From: Steromphala cineraria
Taxonomy: Eukaryota > Mollusca > Gastropoda > Trochida > Trochidae
Direction of reading: 5' to 3'
DNA: 64,000 nt
Assembly: GCA_916613615.1 (NCBI GenBank)
Contig: OU744724.1
Coordinates: forward strand, 20,508,171 to 20,572,170
Shown here: positions 44,820 to 57,620 of the stretch, piece by piece
Layout: every line of letters begins with the position of its first letter
How positions within the stretch are numbered: position 1 is the stretch's first letter
Made by a program: the position numbers and the translations under genes
Notes under the pieces: model-generated
Database searches by the model: none
Seen by the model: only the letters and a program-made list of their open reading frames with translations
Told to the model about the DNA's origin: nothing

Positions 44820-45520
44820 TAGACTGTTGGAAAGATTAAATCTGCCCAATTTGCATGCATAGTTCAAGAGACAATGTGTCTTTTACACAGGCTTTTAATA
44901 AACAATTTAGATAAACCAATGACAAACTACTCAATATTCACAACAACCTTGATTGCTGTTAACACAATTAGATTGACCCCATTTAAATTTTTCTAAGTGG
45001 CTGAATTATTGATGATGCTGAAAATTTAAAAAAACAATACATTTGCTCAATATTATTACTTACTCAGAATTGTAGGTATGTTTTATAGGAAGCTATTATA
45101 CTGTACAGTCAATTAAAACTGTCCCGTTTGCATGCCATGCAGCAAAAAGAAGAACTCTTTATCGATTGCCTCTACTGGTCATGAAATCAAACAAATCATT
45201 TCCAATATTCAAACTTACAAAGTCAATATTTATTGCTGCTTAAAAAAAGCTAAATTATTGTAGACACAGTTATAACATGCCCCCTTTTTTATAGAAAGAT
45301 AAAAAACCCAAGAATTCTTCAGTTATTGGGCTTACTGACCATGAAAATAAACAAATTTAATTCTTTATTCACAAGTACTCAATATTCACAACTACCGAAG
45401 ACCTACGTTTCACAGCATTTACAGAAAAAACCTTGAAAACGGTAGACACAATTAAACTTGCCCCATTTCTATGGAAGCTCCAAGAGGCAGAATTCCTCAA
45501 TTATCAGGGTTACTGTGTTA
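44820..45520. repeat. Diverged tandem array, ~150-180-bp units
   Basis: About four to five degenerate units share TAGACACAATTAAACTTGCC, a GCCCCATTT or CCCCTTTTTTATA variant, GAATTCCTCAATTATCAGGG and CTCAATATTCACAAC. Open frames across it are not conserved between units. Confidence 0.55.
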
Positions 45521-45640
45521 GCCCCGAGTAGAAAATCAATGGAATGCGTGCATACAGGTAGTGGCAGCATTGGTGACTTAATTCTCCGTGACTCATCGTT
45601 GGCCGGCAAAACACGGGCACTCGGCTGTGTCCACTGCTGC

Positions 45641-45664
45641 CACAATGCAGGCAGTGGCATTGTG
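45641..45664. other. Perfect 8-bp hairpin in a GC-richer patch
   Basis: CACAATGC (45641-45648), loop AGGCAGTG, then GCATTGTG (45657-45664). The surrounding 45,550-45,700 is less AT-rich than its neighbourhood and could be a regulatory element. I see no coding sense in it. Confidence 0.45.
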
Positions 45665-46188
45665 TGATAATATGTGACACTCGGATACCTCCACTTTGCT
45701 GCATTGCTTAGGATTATCGGGAATGTTATTAGGGAAGGCTTTTGAGAGGTATCAAGTGAGTATTGAATGTACAATGGTTTCGTACGATGCTTTTGATGCA
45801 TGCACTCTGTTCATGGGTTATTGCATTTACCACAACAATGGTGCCAGTGGAAGAATACGTCACGCTAGGATAACTCCACTTTTCAGGGTAAAACTATGTA
45901 TAGCTGTTTGATATAATCATGTAAGTAGTGATAGTATGATGGCTGCTTGTGATGCTCCTTGATACATGATTGTGTGTTTATATATGTACTATTACAATGT
46001 TGTATAACACCCAGACTGTAGTTTATGATATTTTATCCTATTCCTTTCAAAAAGCAAGTCTAGATCTGCAGTGAACTCTGAAATAGCCATTTGTCAGAGG
46101 CTTCCATCCTATTATGAATAAAATGATAACTTGGTAGAATTATTTTCAGAGTCTGAGATTAGTCTATTACAATATTAGAATGCAGCCA

Positions 46189-47903
46189 CAGTGCTGGCTC
46201 TAGCTCACACATACAAAGGGTCCACATGGACCCCTCTACTTTCAAAGTAGGGGTCCAATTTTTTACCTTGGAGTCCACCTTCAAATTAAGAACGCAGTCA
46301 TGAACAACAAATTATTTATTTAAGCATTTTTTTTATTATATCACATGCAGAAAAAACAATCACAATCTCTTATTTATCTCTTCCATCAACAAACCCTACA
46401 CACTCTCTTGTACACTCTACAAGAAATATATTACCGGTAATATAATACTAGTTACTTTCATCTTGAACACTCAATCAGTGACAAAGTATGTTGATGACAA
46501 GAAGAAAATCAACACTGGAACAATCAGTATTATCACTCAGTGTTTGATATAGAACAGTATAACCAGGTAAGGGGAAAATTTAATTATAATCTTACTCTTT
46601 CAAACAGTGGCAAAGTATGTTGATGACAAGGAGAAAATCAACACTGGAACAATCAGTATTATCACTCAGTGTTTGTGATTTAGAATAGTAATAAAGCAAA
46701 GTAAAAATTTAATTGTGTCCATGTCATTGTATTGCTCAAGCTACCAAGTCGAATACCGATCCTCTCGGGTATAAGACCACCTCTCGAACTAAAGACCCCC
46801 CATTTTTCAGGGTTGAGCAGGTTGGGGTCATTCTCGGTTTAAAGTCCATCCCCCAATTCTGGGAAGTGTGACACAATCGATGTCAGACGATCGAGTTAGC
46901 GATGTTTACACCGGAAGCATGCACAAGTTTACATCGATGTCATTTCTTGAAAAATAAAAATATATCGTCCTGTTCTTTTTTTTAATGACAATACACATTG
47001 TAAATTTATACAAATAAAATAATATATTGTTTTAAAATATTCATGCATCATTAACGTACTGTTGAATTTCAGAAGAAATCACGATGTATGTGGCTTCACT
47101 TGCATCAGCGATCGAGAATTGAAATATTTGATTCCCAAAATATTATCAAGAACTATCGCTTTATAAGGCTTATTAACCATTCTAAATGTTTACTATGGCA
47201 TATTTCCAAACTTATGTATCATATTTTATCAAAGTTCAAAGATATCTTTGTCACAAATACCTTCGCGAAAGCACGTTTTACTGTACTTGGAATCTCAATC
47301 GTAATTTCTTGACGACAAATAATATTATTGATATTCTTTCGTGCTCACTATCATAATTTTTGCAAGTTTTTCTTCGAATTTTATATAAGTAAATATTTCA
47401 ATTAACTGCATATTGTTTTTGAAAATGTAATATATCGAAACTGTTTATCAAATATTTGAATATTTAAACATTTAATATTGTAAAGACAATATGTTGTCCT
47501 GAATTTATTACAACCACGTTTCAGTTTCATACATCGTTTTCAAATCGACTTGCTGATTGGTTGACCTACATTTCTGGGCCAATGAAAAGGCTTGTAACAA
47601 ATATATCTCTACCCGTAAACACATGCAGCAAAAGCTGTCGACTGATCATTTCACGTTCGTTTTTCATGAGAATAAAATTATATAATCTGATTATAACAAA
47701 CAAAAAACAATGTAAGTTAGCATTTGCAATTTCTTTCATCATTCTTTTTGATAATATACGCTTGGAAAAAGTGTCATTTAATATTTATACAATCACAAGC
47801 AATAAAATGGTGCGTCTATATGAACGCCGGTTTACACTTACAATGCGTTATTTACGTTTTCATGTGCGTCCAAAACGCAAAAAACGCACCCTAGAGCCAA
47901 CAC
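46189..47903. mobile_element. Candidate non-autonomous DNA transposon (~1.7 kb)
   Basis: An 8-bp direct repeat TGCAGCCA (46181-46188, 47904-47911) flanks inverted ends: GTGCTGGCTCTAG near 46191-46203 against CTAGAGCCAACAC at 47891-47903 (12 of 13 bases when reversed). An 8-bp duplication with these ends suggests a hAT- or P-like element. No transposase is visible; the 133-aa frame over its right end crosses the boundary and is not like any protein I recognise. A local tandem duplication lies inside at about 46480-46690. Confidence 0.55.
46470..46690. repeat. Tandem duplication inside the 46.2-kb element
   Basis: Two copies of a segment containing CAAAGTATGTTGATGACAAG and CACTGGAACAATCAGTATTA, about 125 bp apart and nearly identical, so the duplication is recent. 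Confidence 0.8.
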
Positions 47904-47911
47904 TGCAGCCA

Positions 47912-49993
47912 GTTGGATTGTATGATGATATGAAGGATACCTCTACTTGTTTTCACTGTTAAAAGCTTTGAATCTCATTGTTTAAATATTGATAGATTTA
48001 TGAATTTCTGTTTTAAAGTTGATTTGTAGCCCTGATAATATTTTGTATCAGACTGCCAATGGTGTTATCAAAAAGTATACCAATGGATTGATAAATATAA
48101 ATATTATTTATGAACTGTAAAAATATTCGACCTGACTGGTTCATAAAAAGCACTCGCTCTTGGGCTTTACTATTAACCATGAAAGTAGTTTATCTTTGAA
48201 TTGAAAATTTTTCAGTGAGAAAAGTTTCAGTTTTCATGTCATGTTTTTATTCAAACCTCCTGGTGTGTGGTCTTATGTTTGAATGAGCTCTAATTTTACA
48301 AAGAAAAACTTGACTACAGGTGATATGAATCTTCTTCATGATGAATAAAAGCGGTGATTCAACTTGTGCATCTGTCCATGAATTGATGTGCTGAGTTAGC
48401 CCCTGTGTGTTGGGACACAGTAAGGCTCTTTGTTGTCTACTGAAGAGGTGCTGTTTTACGAGGTCACAGAAAAATCCTACAGTTTTACAAATATTTCTTT
48501 AGGTGTATTGTTCAGTGTAAAGTTTTCTCAAGGACTGATGAAAATCAAACATGACATTTCTATCTCTTTTGATAACATGTAAGCTGTTATTTTTCTTCAC
48601 CCCTTCACCGCAGATTTTTGGTTAATCTGTGGTTTATCTGTCACTTTGAATAAGTGTTTTTACAATTTGGTATTATGAAAAACAATTGTTCAAGAAATAG
48701 TAGCCTACGGAGATATCAGAATCTCAAATTCTGGAGTCAAGATATAACATGGAAATAATATGTAGGCTTTCTTGAAAACTGTTAGATATGTCCTGCAAAT
48801 GTTTACAAAGAAAATGGCAGGCTTTTGATGGAAATTATTTCATACTGGTATTTCATACTTGGAGATGTAAACCATAAGAAAGGAACTCAGAAATAGAAAT
48901 GAGATATTTTGGTCTAATTCAAAACAGGATTCAATCTAAATGAGTCACCTCAACGCCCCACAGTTACAGAGTACCAGTGACCTAAGACCAGGTCCTTTCA
49001 CGCTGGGGTGTCCTATAAGTTCAAAGTGAGAACAAAAATAATCTCAAGAACATTGCCTCTATTATATTGGCTGTACAATCATGGACATTTAAACACCATA
49101 ACATAAGTCTTTCAATCCGCTTATGATTACCGGGGCATTTCCAAAAAGCAGCCTTTGATATAGTCTAGTTTAGTTTGTCCAGACTATTGAAATAACATCT
49201 CATAGATGCTCTAAAAATTCTGTTTATATTGTTTAGGCTATCAAATATCCGTGAAATATGAATGTCAAACATCTTTCAAATCTAAATTTTCAACCATCAA
49301 TTTTAAGAACTCATATTTTATATCATAGATACAAAGTGGATTTTTTTTATATAAAGCTTTTTCCACATTCTTGTTGACAACAACCCTCTTGCTAGAGAAA
49401 CATGTTTGAACCAACATTTTTGTTTACCCTCAAGTCTTCATTAATTCCAACAATTCAGCACATGTTACGAGAATTATTTCACTTAACACAACCTCAATTA
49501 TTATGTAATGTATATTGTTTTAAGGAAGTAGAAGTTGATTAGTTTAATCAACTGATATGGAACTTAACAATATCGTTAGCATTCCAATACCTATGAGAAG
49601 TGAAAACCAGGATCACTTATTGCCACGTGACCTCTATATCAGAACAGAACTCTCGGCACTGCAAGACTTAATCACTGATGGACTTAACTGAAAACACAGG
49701 CCTGAACCTAGACTTGTATCGTTTTTCCAATTGGAACACGAAGGGATATTGATTACAAAGCAGAAATATGAACCCTTTATTCTGAAACAAAACATTTCAA
49801 CCAATCAGGTTGTTTGTTTTCATAACTTGCAGCAATTGTTGTCATAACTTAGCGTTAATGTTTTTCCAAGAACCCATGGCAGTGAGCGAGTATTGTGGTA
49901 AATTATGCACACAAGGAGTTTGGTAGGCAAGCCTCTCTCTGGAGTGGATGGTGGCCCGAGGCGTTCTAATCTAACTTTCTCGACTCGAGTCAA
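47912..49993. other. Unremarkable intronic stretch
   Basis: AT-rich and non-coding up to the CTCF-like patch. Confidence 0.5.
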
Positions 49994-50012
49994 AGCTCCC
50001 TCTAGTGGCCAG
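49994..50012 (+). promoter_or_regulatory. CTCF-like binding motif
   Basis: AGCTCCCTCTAGTGGCCAG resembles the conserved CTCF core (CCCTCTAGTGGC). It lies in a locally GC-richer patch (49,920-50,060) within AT-rich intron. Binding is inferred. Confidence 0.4.
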
Positions 50013-51714
50013 ACTGGACACGATCGGTCAATCACTGGGCGGAATTGCTTATAGGCGCTTTCATTAAGAGTAGATGTTACATTGACCATGCCTACTATCG
50101 TCCTCACGATCGAAATGTATCCCTGCGTTATCTCTGCTTGGCACTAATAAGATTAATGTTCTGATTTAGCTATTTTATTAAATTTATGCTTTACCATATA
50201 TTTGATTTTAAAGTTTTAAGATGTAAACAAAAAGATGTCATTGAGAATACAAAAATTATAATAAAATTAATGAATTATGATGTATGTATAATGTATGAGT
50301 TATTTATATTGAGGTTCAATTTATGTCATTACAACTTCTTTTTAAAATTTTTTAGTTATTGATATATTTAGTCATATTAATTCTATTCTAAGTAATTTAG
50401 AACTTTATTGTAATTTGAAACTGATATATGTGGATAACTTGTTATTGTAGTAGTGTTATTGATGTGACATCTGCTCTGCAACTTTGTCATTATATTCTAT
50501 TGTACTTTCATGCTTTACCATAATGCTTTTCATGTGGATACACAGTGATAGGCCAACACCTGTCTTTAACCCAAGGGACATCATGTTGGGGCGAATAAAA
50601 GATTTTGTTTTAAAATATTTTTTAAAAATTGATTTTTTTCAAGATAAATTACTTTTCATTACCCCGGTTTGTTTGTAGGTTTTTGAACTAAATGTGCGCT
50701 TCTCAATGAATCTCTTCAATTTTGAAAGTCTAGTTTGACCTGAGGTGACCCCAGGAAATAGAAAATATTTTTTTGCACTGTTGAGCATTTATTCAGTAGA
50801 GTGGATTTGTTTTTATGTACATGACTCACCTAATGGCTGTTTCAATGTTTTTGTTCAGTCCTGACATAGAAAAACCTTGTTTTGACAATCAGAAATTTCA
50901 AACAGAAATCTTCATCTGTTAATACATTTTGATACCAAATACTTTTCTTTCGTAACAGTTGTTGATCTTTAAGCAGGCTCTAACTGAAGTCTGCTCACCC
51001 ATATCTGGTACCAAATTCTTAGATCACTTAGTATGCTGTTCTGATAGTTTTTCCAATTGTAATGTCCAGTTTGACCCTAAGTGACCCCTGCAGCCTCACC
51101 AAGATGTGGGCTGTACTAGAGAAATCCGTTAATTCCTTTCAGAGCCCCTCTATTGATTAGTCGTGAGTCACATATTGCAGATCAAATCCCCCATTTGTTG
51201 GTCCAAGTATGGGACAAAATATGAATACTTCACCCGTTAGAGTCAGAATTTCTCATGATAGCTTTATGCATGCATGATTCATGGAGAACACTTGATGTGT
51301 AAGGATTGAACTTGGAAAATGAATTTATATATCTTTCTTATAACAAATTGGTTTGGAACTTGGCATCAAATCTCAAATTATAGGAATCATGTCAGTATGT
51401 CAGATAAATGTTTTGGAAAATGAGTCAAATGAAAGATATTTATTAATGTAAAAATGATAAATGCTTCTGGAACATTTGTTCAATGTTAATTTCTTTTGTC
51501 ATATGGAAAAACATCATCAGAAATATCTAGTTAAAATTGTTTGTTGCCAGATTTCTTATTTGAAATCAATTTATCATAATTACACACTAGTAATCAATTT
51601 AACGTGAATTTATTTGTGGTTTTGTCATGATTTTATGAATAAGAAAATTCAAATTTCATTGACATATGTGTTTACATATCAATAAGTGAAAATAATATTC
51701 CAAAATACCCTTTT
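50013..51714. other. Intronic stretch with a weak duplication
   Basis: GTCTAGTTTGACCTGAGGTG (near 50728) and GTCCAGTTTGACCCTAAGTG (near 51063), with similar preceding bases, suggest an old ~335-bp duplication. Nothing else is seen. Confidence 0.45.
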
Positions 51715-51905
51715 CATAGAAAGATTTACTCATATGTAATACAAATATAATTTACCATAATAACCCTACCAAACAAATATCAACTTACTGCAGTTTAGAA
51801 ATGAGTCGTAAATAATTTTCCATAATCACAAAGTCAAACAAAGATCAACTCACTGTAAATCAAATGTAATTTTCTATAATAATATGTCTAAACAAAAAGA
51901 TTATT
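51715..51905. repeat. Diverged ~70-bp tandem repeat
   Basis: Three units around ATCAACTCACTG, GTAATTTTCTATAAT and GTCAAACAAA. Confidence 0.5.
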
Positions 51906-53099
51906 TCCTGATCCTGGACTTTATGTAAATGGCGCATATTTTGGATCGGTATTTATGAAGCAGGACTTCCTATCATGAGAGAGTTTGCTCGGGCTGTAAT
52001 GATGAGATTAGGTGGTTGCGAAGAGGCGTTGAAAGCTCAATTTCCCTCAATCAATCGATCCCTTCACCTATATCCCAAATTAATGACAAAGGTTTGGAAG
52101 ACTGTCAATTTGTCGGCTTCCCTGGCAGCTGGGTATCCTACAGAAGTTGATTTGCAATGGAATCAATGGCCTCAGGATCTGATTTCGCGGAAATGACGGC
52201 AATCTTTTCTTTGGGTGAGACGATATGTATCCGCATAATGATAGTCATTAAGTAGATTATAAGAAAATAGTTGTTTTTTAAGTAAACAGGAACAGGATGG
52301 AACTTTTTGTGCTATGATTTGGAAAAAGGTTACGATGCTTGAACTTATTCATTGGTTTGGAGTTGTATAAATAAATTTTATATATTAATATGAAATACTC
52401 TAGGGATGTTTTGATGAGTTACAAAAGAATGTTCATGTAATTAAGTACACAAATGATAATCTCTGAATCTATCAGAAATGAAATGTAACATATACTAAAT
52501 TCAAATTGCAAAAAAAGGGCTGATGAGGATATTGATTTGGCACTCTTTTCAACAAATAAATGGAAAGGTTTTAATGACACACTTTGCTTAATCCAAATTG
52601 TAAATAGCATTTCAAGGCCACTCTCATGTCATCTTTGCCAGGAACCTGGTTACCTAATAGGTGAACAGAACGTAATTTTTTTCTGCAGCCTCTTGCCAAA
52701 TACAACAGTAAATGCCTCTTAACTGATTCCATCAGAGCTGGACAGAGAATGAAAATTTCAAATTAATGGGATTCATCAGTTCCATTGGAGCTAAATTTTA
52801 ATGAAAGAGTTTGAAAGAAAAGTCATCATTAGTATCTACACCATATACAAAAACTGGATCTATTCAATTGCCATGTTTCTTATACTGAAACAAGACAGAC
52901 CATGTGTTAGACCATGCAACACCAAGTTGTACTGTAAGGAGTCCAGATCCAGCTAAGTGAAAGTTCTCACATCCGTCCTCCGTCTGTCGATGGGTCCGAT
53001 CCCTTATGACTGGAGTTGCTGAAAGATGAAGTCATCGTTAGTCGTGTTCCCCCCTCATCAGTACCTGTACAGGTAACTCTCCCGGCACCGCGGAGAGAC

Positions 53100-53680
53100 T
53101 AAATATATCCCAGCCTGCTCTGGGAGCCTGCCATACCTGAGTGGAGGAGCTTGGTATAGCTGTAGTGGAACTAGTGCCCGAATGTTGGCTGTTGTGTAAG
53201 GATTAACAAAGTGATTATGGTGCGTTCTGTCAGACATGTTTTGGATCTGCATGGATGAGTTTGTGAACTTTTTGTAAGGATTTATATGCGGCATGGATGT
53301 GAACCCATTCCTAAGTGGCTGAATTGTTGGAATCGACCTGAAGTTTTGAAAGGTTGAATAGATAATTGGTAATTGATAATTGTTGTGATGGTTTCTTGAT
53401 ATTCATGGTGGAAATTAGACTTCAAAGGAATTACAGTTCATCTGCTTTGATATTAAATGTCCAACCATTCCTGAGTGGATGAGATGGTCAAACATAAGAT
53501 CCTTTAACTATCAAAGATGGTAGGAATGAACAGAGTGATTATGATGGATTTGTCAGATACATTCTGGATCTTGATGTCTTAGTTTGGACATAAAAGGATT
53601 AAAATTTCACCTATCAAGGATTTATTATTGGTTGTGGTAAGTGGCGTCAGACATCTTTTGGAACTTCAATGCAGAAATGT
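53100..53680. repeat. Diverged tandem repeat, ~200-350-bp spacing
   Basis: The motif GTCAGACATNTTTTGGA(T/A)CT recurs near 53228, 53550 (as GTCAGATACATTCTGGATCT) and 53648. CCATTCCTRAGTGG occurs near 53307 and 53465. Confidence 0.45.
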
Positions 53681-55396
53681 GACTGTATTTGTTGGGGTAC
53701 TTGCTGAAATAATGTCATACCATCTTTGATCTGTAAAATGATAAAGAAGTAAGAGAAGATTTATAATGTTTGGTTTCTGCATGAAATTTTGCATACTTTT
53801 TATGAACTTTATTTTGAGGATAAAAGTTACTCCAGAATTGCTGAATTGCAGAAAACATATCTTGTTTATCATGCAGACTACTGAGGCGATAAGGGCAACA
53901 ATGATTATAACCTCTTGTGTCAGGCAAAGTGTTTTGATGTTCATGGTTGATGACATTGTGCCAGGGGAATTGGTACGCTGTGGACATTCTCTCAGGGTTT
54001 TATGATGGTGTTTGGCAGGGTTATGACTTGGCACTATGGTTCCTTATTGTTCCAAGTTGCACAACTGAAGGATTCCATGCATTCCTTAGAGAGTTCTCGT
54101 TGTGGCATCGTTATATGTAATTTCTGTTGGTTTTGAGGGAAAGAGTTTTTGATTAGGAGTAATTGCTTCATCCTTGATGGAAAGAAGAACTAATGTTGCT
54201 ACTTTGATACTTGTTAATTGGCTTTGTGGAATTATTGCATACTTTAATGAGTTTATTGTAAAAATCACAAACGAGTAGATTCATAAGTTGAAAATATAAA
54301 TAATAAGATCTACTTGATTATTCTCATGCTAACGGCATGATAAATCCCACTCGTTCACTCCCTCCATACTGTAATTTTTATTTAAATACATGCAAGATTT
54401 ATTCAATGATAAACATTTTGAGATACAGATACTGATATTTTCAATCAATTAATCTATCTTTTCTAACATATCTAAAAAAACATACTGTAAAACCAATTTT
54501 ATTATCCTTTTCGGGTTCATGATTGCTTCGATCTGACAATAACAAATTGTGACATCATCAGTATGGATGCAGTACGTAGTGTAAATAAGTTGTAGCCAAG
54601 TAGTACCCTTCAAGCTTTACAGACTTACTTACGATCAATAGTTACTCACTGGCCATCCATCATTTTGGCAGCAAGGGACTCATAGTAACTTACTTTTCTC
54701 CATGTTATTGAGTTTTCTCATGGAATGTTTATGTATGTTTTATGCCAATGTTATTGATTTTCAATGTTTCTTTGAAGTTGCTATCCAAATATGTGTGATT
54801 GTTTGTAAACACTTCCATATTATTTTTATGTACACAATCTTAAAATAATTGTTTTCTCATTTTTATGTTATCAACAACTTTCTTGATGATATCAGGAATA
54901 AGTAGACATAAATGGATGAATGAATGACTGAAGAATGCATGGATGTAAAAAAGATAAATGAATGATCATCTCAGTAACATTATCTTCCTTCTTGAAAAAT
55001 GTATCCTCGTTTTCTGTTAAACTCCCAATTTCAAACAGCTAATTATCTGGAATCAAAATGTGTTTCATACAGACTGCTAGCTTTGATCTGCCCTCAGTTT
55101 GATGTATGCATGGTTTTAGTTTGTTTCTTCCAGTTCTATGATTTTCTTGGTTGAACTAATCAAGTCTCAAAGAAAGAGCATCTTAATTCAATTCTGCCCT
55201 CTCTGGGAATGGTGAAAGGTTTGACGTAAGCAATTTCATGATAAAGCTGCTCTGTCTTTGAGAAACATTTCATGCAGGGAGAAAGAAATTAACTCTCGAG
55301 TTAATTTAGAATCCAATTTACATATAAGAGCTGAGTGTTCTGTTAGTGGAAGGTGTCTAGAGCTTGTAGAGTTAACCACCTCCCTGCTATCCATCA
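53681..55396. other. Unremarkable intronic stretch
   Basis: AT-rich. The overlapping opposite frames at 53.7-54.0 kb show no domain. Confidence 0.5.
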
Positions 55397-55790
55397 TGGT
55401 GCGCACAGGCCTGAAAAGGCCTGGAATTTGAAGAACTGCCTTAAAAAGGCCTTAAATCTTACACTGCCCTAAAAAGACCCTTAAAATTGACACAAAGTCT
55501 TGAAAAGACCTTAAATTTAGCAAAAGTGTTTTTCTAACTGTGAAATAAGTTCTTAAATATTCTTGTGTCAACCTCCGTGAAGATAACAATTTTAACATTC
55601 AGATTTCATTTGTTGATTTTGTATGTTTTGAAATCTCATCTCTTGAACAGTACCACAAGTTTATTACGAAGATTTCTATTTCTCTTTAATAAATGCCCTG
55701 TTCAGTGACAATTAAGCCGTATTTTTGGCTTTTGAAGCCTTGAAAAGCCCCTAAAAAGGCCTTAAATTTTATATGATGTTGACTGTACTC
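55397..55790. repeat. Dispersed repeat with AAAAAGGCCTTAAATTT units
   Basis: Units such as GGCCTGAAAAGGCCTGGAAT, GCCTTAAAAAGGCCTTAAAT, TCTTGAAAAGACCTTAAATT and CCTAAAAAGGCCTTAAATTT recur at both ends of this span. I know of similar repeats in other invertebrate genomes. No ends or target duplication could be fixed. Confidence 0.5.
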
Positions 55791-57146
55791 ACCATGTCCA
55801 TACTGTGATACAATAAGTGACATATTAAAAGGTGAGGTAATTTAGGGTCTAACGTGACTTGAAGAGCTTTTTACTATTAGCAAGGCTGCTAGTGTTATTG
55901 TAGGGAGAAATCCTGCAACACTATTGTGACTATGCAGTATGCTGAAACCTGTTAACCATGGCGGGTTTCGAACACCTACCCTCTAGATCAAAAGAGGAAC
56001 ATGGTAAACTCTGCATTATCTTCCCCCAGACAGAACCAAATTTCAAAGCATTACCAGAAGGGTATTAAGCAACAAGAGGACTTCGTTTGTTGAAACAGCG
56101 TACAGAGTAGACGGAATATTGTCATTTGTATGCTGACACATGCATAGTTTGATCATGTAATTATCATTTGGAGGAAGAGCATCAACACCATAGCAGAAAC
56201 ATTGCTTTCTCTTTCCAATAAAAATAAGTTGTAAGCCATAGAATTGGTATTTGTTAAAGGCATTGTAGATAATGAATAGTTGACCAAATTGGTACTAGGA
56301 ATTTTTTAAGATGTAAGTGTAGTCAATGTCTACCATTTGAAAACCCTAACAATAGTAACCCAAGTTGATCAGCACTTAATATTCATATAACCAAATATTT
56401 TGTTTACATCAAGTTATAACAAATTTGTCTGCAACACTTAAAAGAATAAATCATTTTTAAACCCAATTCATAAATTCTCAGTTTGACCTACTTATTCTGA
56501 CCTAGAAGAGTTCAGGCCTAAGCCTAATGTATCTGTTCCATGCTTACTGCCATTAGGAATCAGGCAGCTTATGTACTACTTCCCTTTGCCATATTTCCAG
56601 TCAGTTTGGTACTATTATCCTTGCAACTAATAGCAGAAGTGAAGTTAGGAGGAAGGGTTTCTACTAGTACTCCAAATTAAGCGAGCTAATAGTCTAGAAA
56701 ATCTCTTCTTTATGCTTTCAACATCTTCATATGTCATCATTACCACCCCTTAACCATGCTTGAAATAACTCTAATTAGCTTACAGACACTCATGTAACAG
56801 CTGCCTTGTGCTAAATTGTTTTCAATAAATCAAATTAAACATGGATAATGTTATTTTTTCCTTTAGTATGTGATGCCTGTAAACCTGTATTTAACAGAAA
56901 GATTCAATAATGTAAAATTTCTGATTGTGTTTTTTATAAGCTTTGAAAAGAAACTTTGATATCAAAATTGTATTTGAGGGAAGTTATTAGTGAATAGATA
57001 ATTTTGCTATCTATTTACCTTGTAAATACTTATTTGACCCTTAAGCAGATGGTTTTAAAATATTCACGTTATCATTTGTTAGTGTCTTCATACTTATATT
57101 AATGAACTATCTTCTTGGCAACTTACGATTTACTGTAATTTAAATA

Positions 57147-57337
57147 CAGTAGAACACGGATATAGCGAACTCGGATATAGCGAACAATCGGATATAGCGA
57201 ACAATCGGATATAGCGAACCAATTTTCAAGTCCCGTCCCTATATAATATCATTTAAATAACATGTGTATAGCGAACACCGGAATTAGTGAACTAAATTCT
57301 TTGGTCCCTTGAAGTTCGTTATATCCGAGTTCTACTG
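57147..57337. mobile_element. Tc1/mariner-type MITE 2 (191 bp) with internal 17-bp repeat expansion
   Basis: Flanking TA (57145-57146, 57338-57339) and inverted ends CAGTAGAACACGGATATA and TATATCCGAGTTCTACTG. The motif CGGATATAGCGAAC occurs at 57157, 57172, 57189 and 57206, the last three at a 17-bp period. It lies 240 bp upstream of the HEATR5 exon acceptor. Confidence 0.8.
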
Positions 57338-57481
57338 TACTCAAGAATTGTTTGTTGTTTCAATTGATACGCCAACAATTCTTTCATTTGTATTGAATTA
57401 ATGTCCATTGACATCTCCCGATTACCTTTAACCATTCCTGATTTCAACAAGTACTATACTTTTATTCCTTGTAACAATATA

Positions 57482-57578
57482 TCTTTATTCCAGATCTAAG
57501 CGTAAATAGGTTAGCAACGACCTCAAAGTGAACATGAAGTTTCTTACATCCCATTGTAGAAATATTTCTCTATTGCAG
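57482..57578 (+). repeat. Ancient duplication of the HEATR5 acceptor region
   Basis: ATCTTTATTCCAGATCTAAG at 57482 and the following bases resemble TTTCTCTATTGCAGATCTCT at 57565, with gaps. Both hold a possible 3' splice site followed by AGATCT and a GTAAATA/GTAAGTA element. Confidence 0.45.
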
Positions 57579-57620
57579 ATCTCTGTGTAAGTAAGTGAGC
57601 GTGACAAGCTCAGGGTCAAG
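57579..57620 (+). other. HEATR5 5' UTR portion of the coding exon
   Basis: The segment between acceptor TATTGCAG (ending at 57578) and the ATG at 57621. An upstream in-frame stop removes any longer start. A weaker copy of the acceptor plus following sequence lies at 57482-57535. Confidence 0.6.

Noticed and set aside
45458..45911. Overlapping frames on both strands
   Set aside because: The GC-richer patch lengthens frames; none shows conserved motifs or exon borders.
47561..47962. 133-aa frame
   Set aside because: It crosses the right end of the 46.2-kb element into flanking DNA, has AT-driven composition and matches no family.
51975..52196. 73-aa frame MREFARAVMMRLGG...
   Set aside because: No domain, no consistent splice signals and no neighbouring exons.
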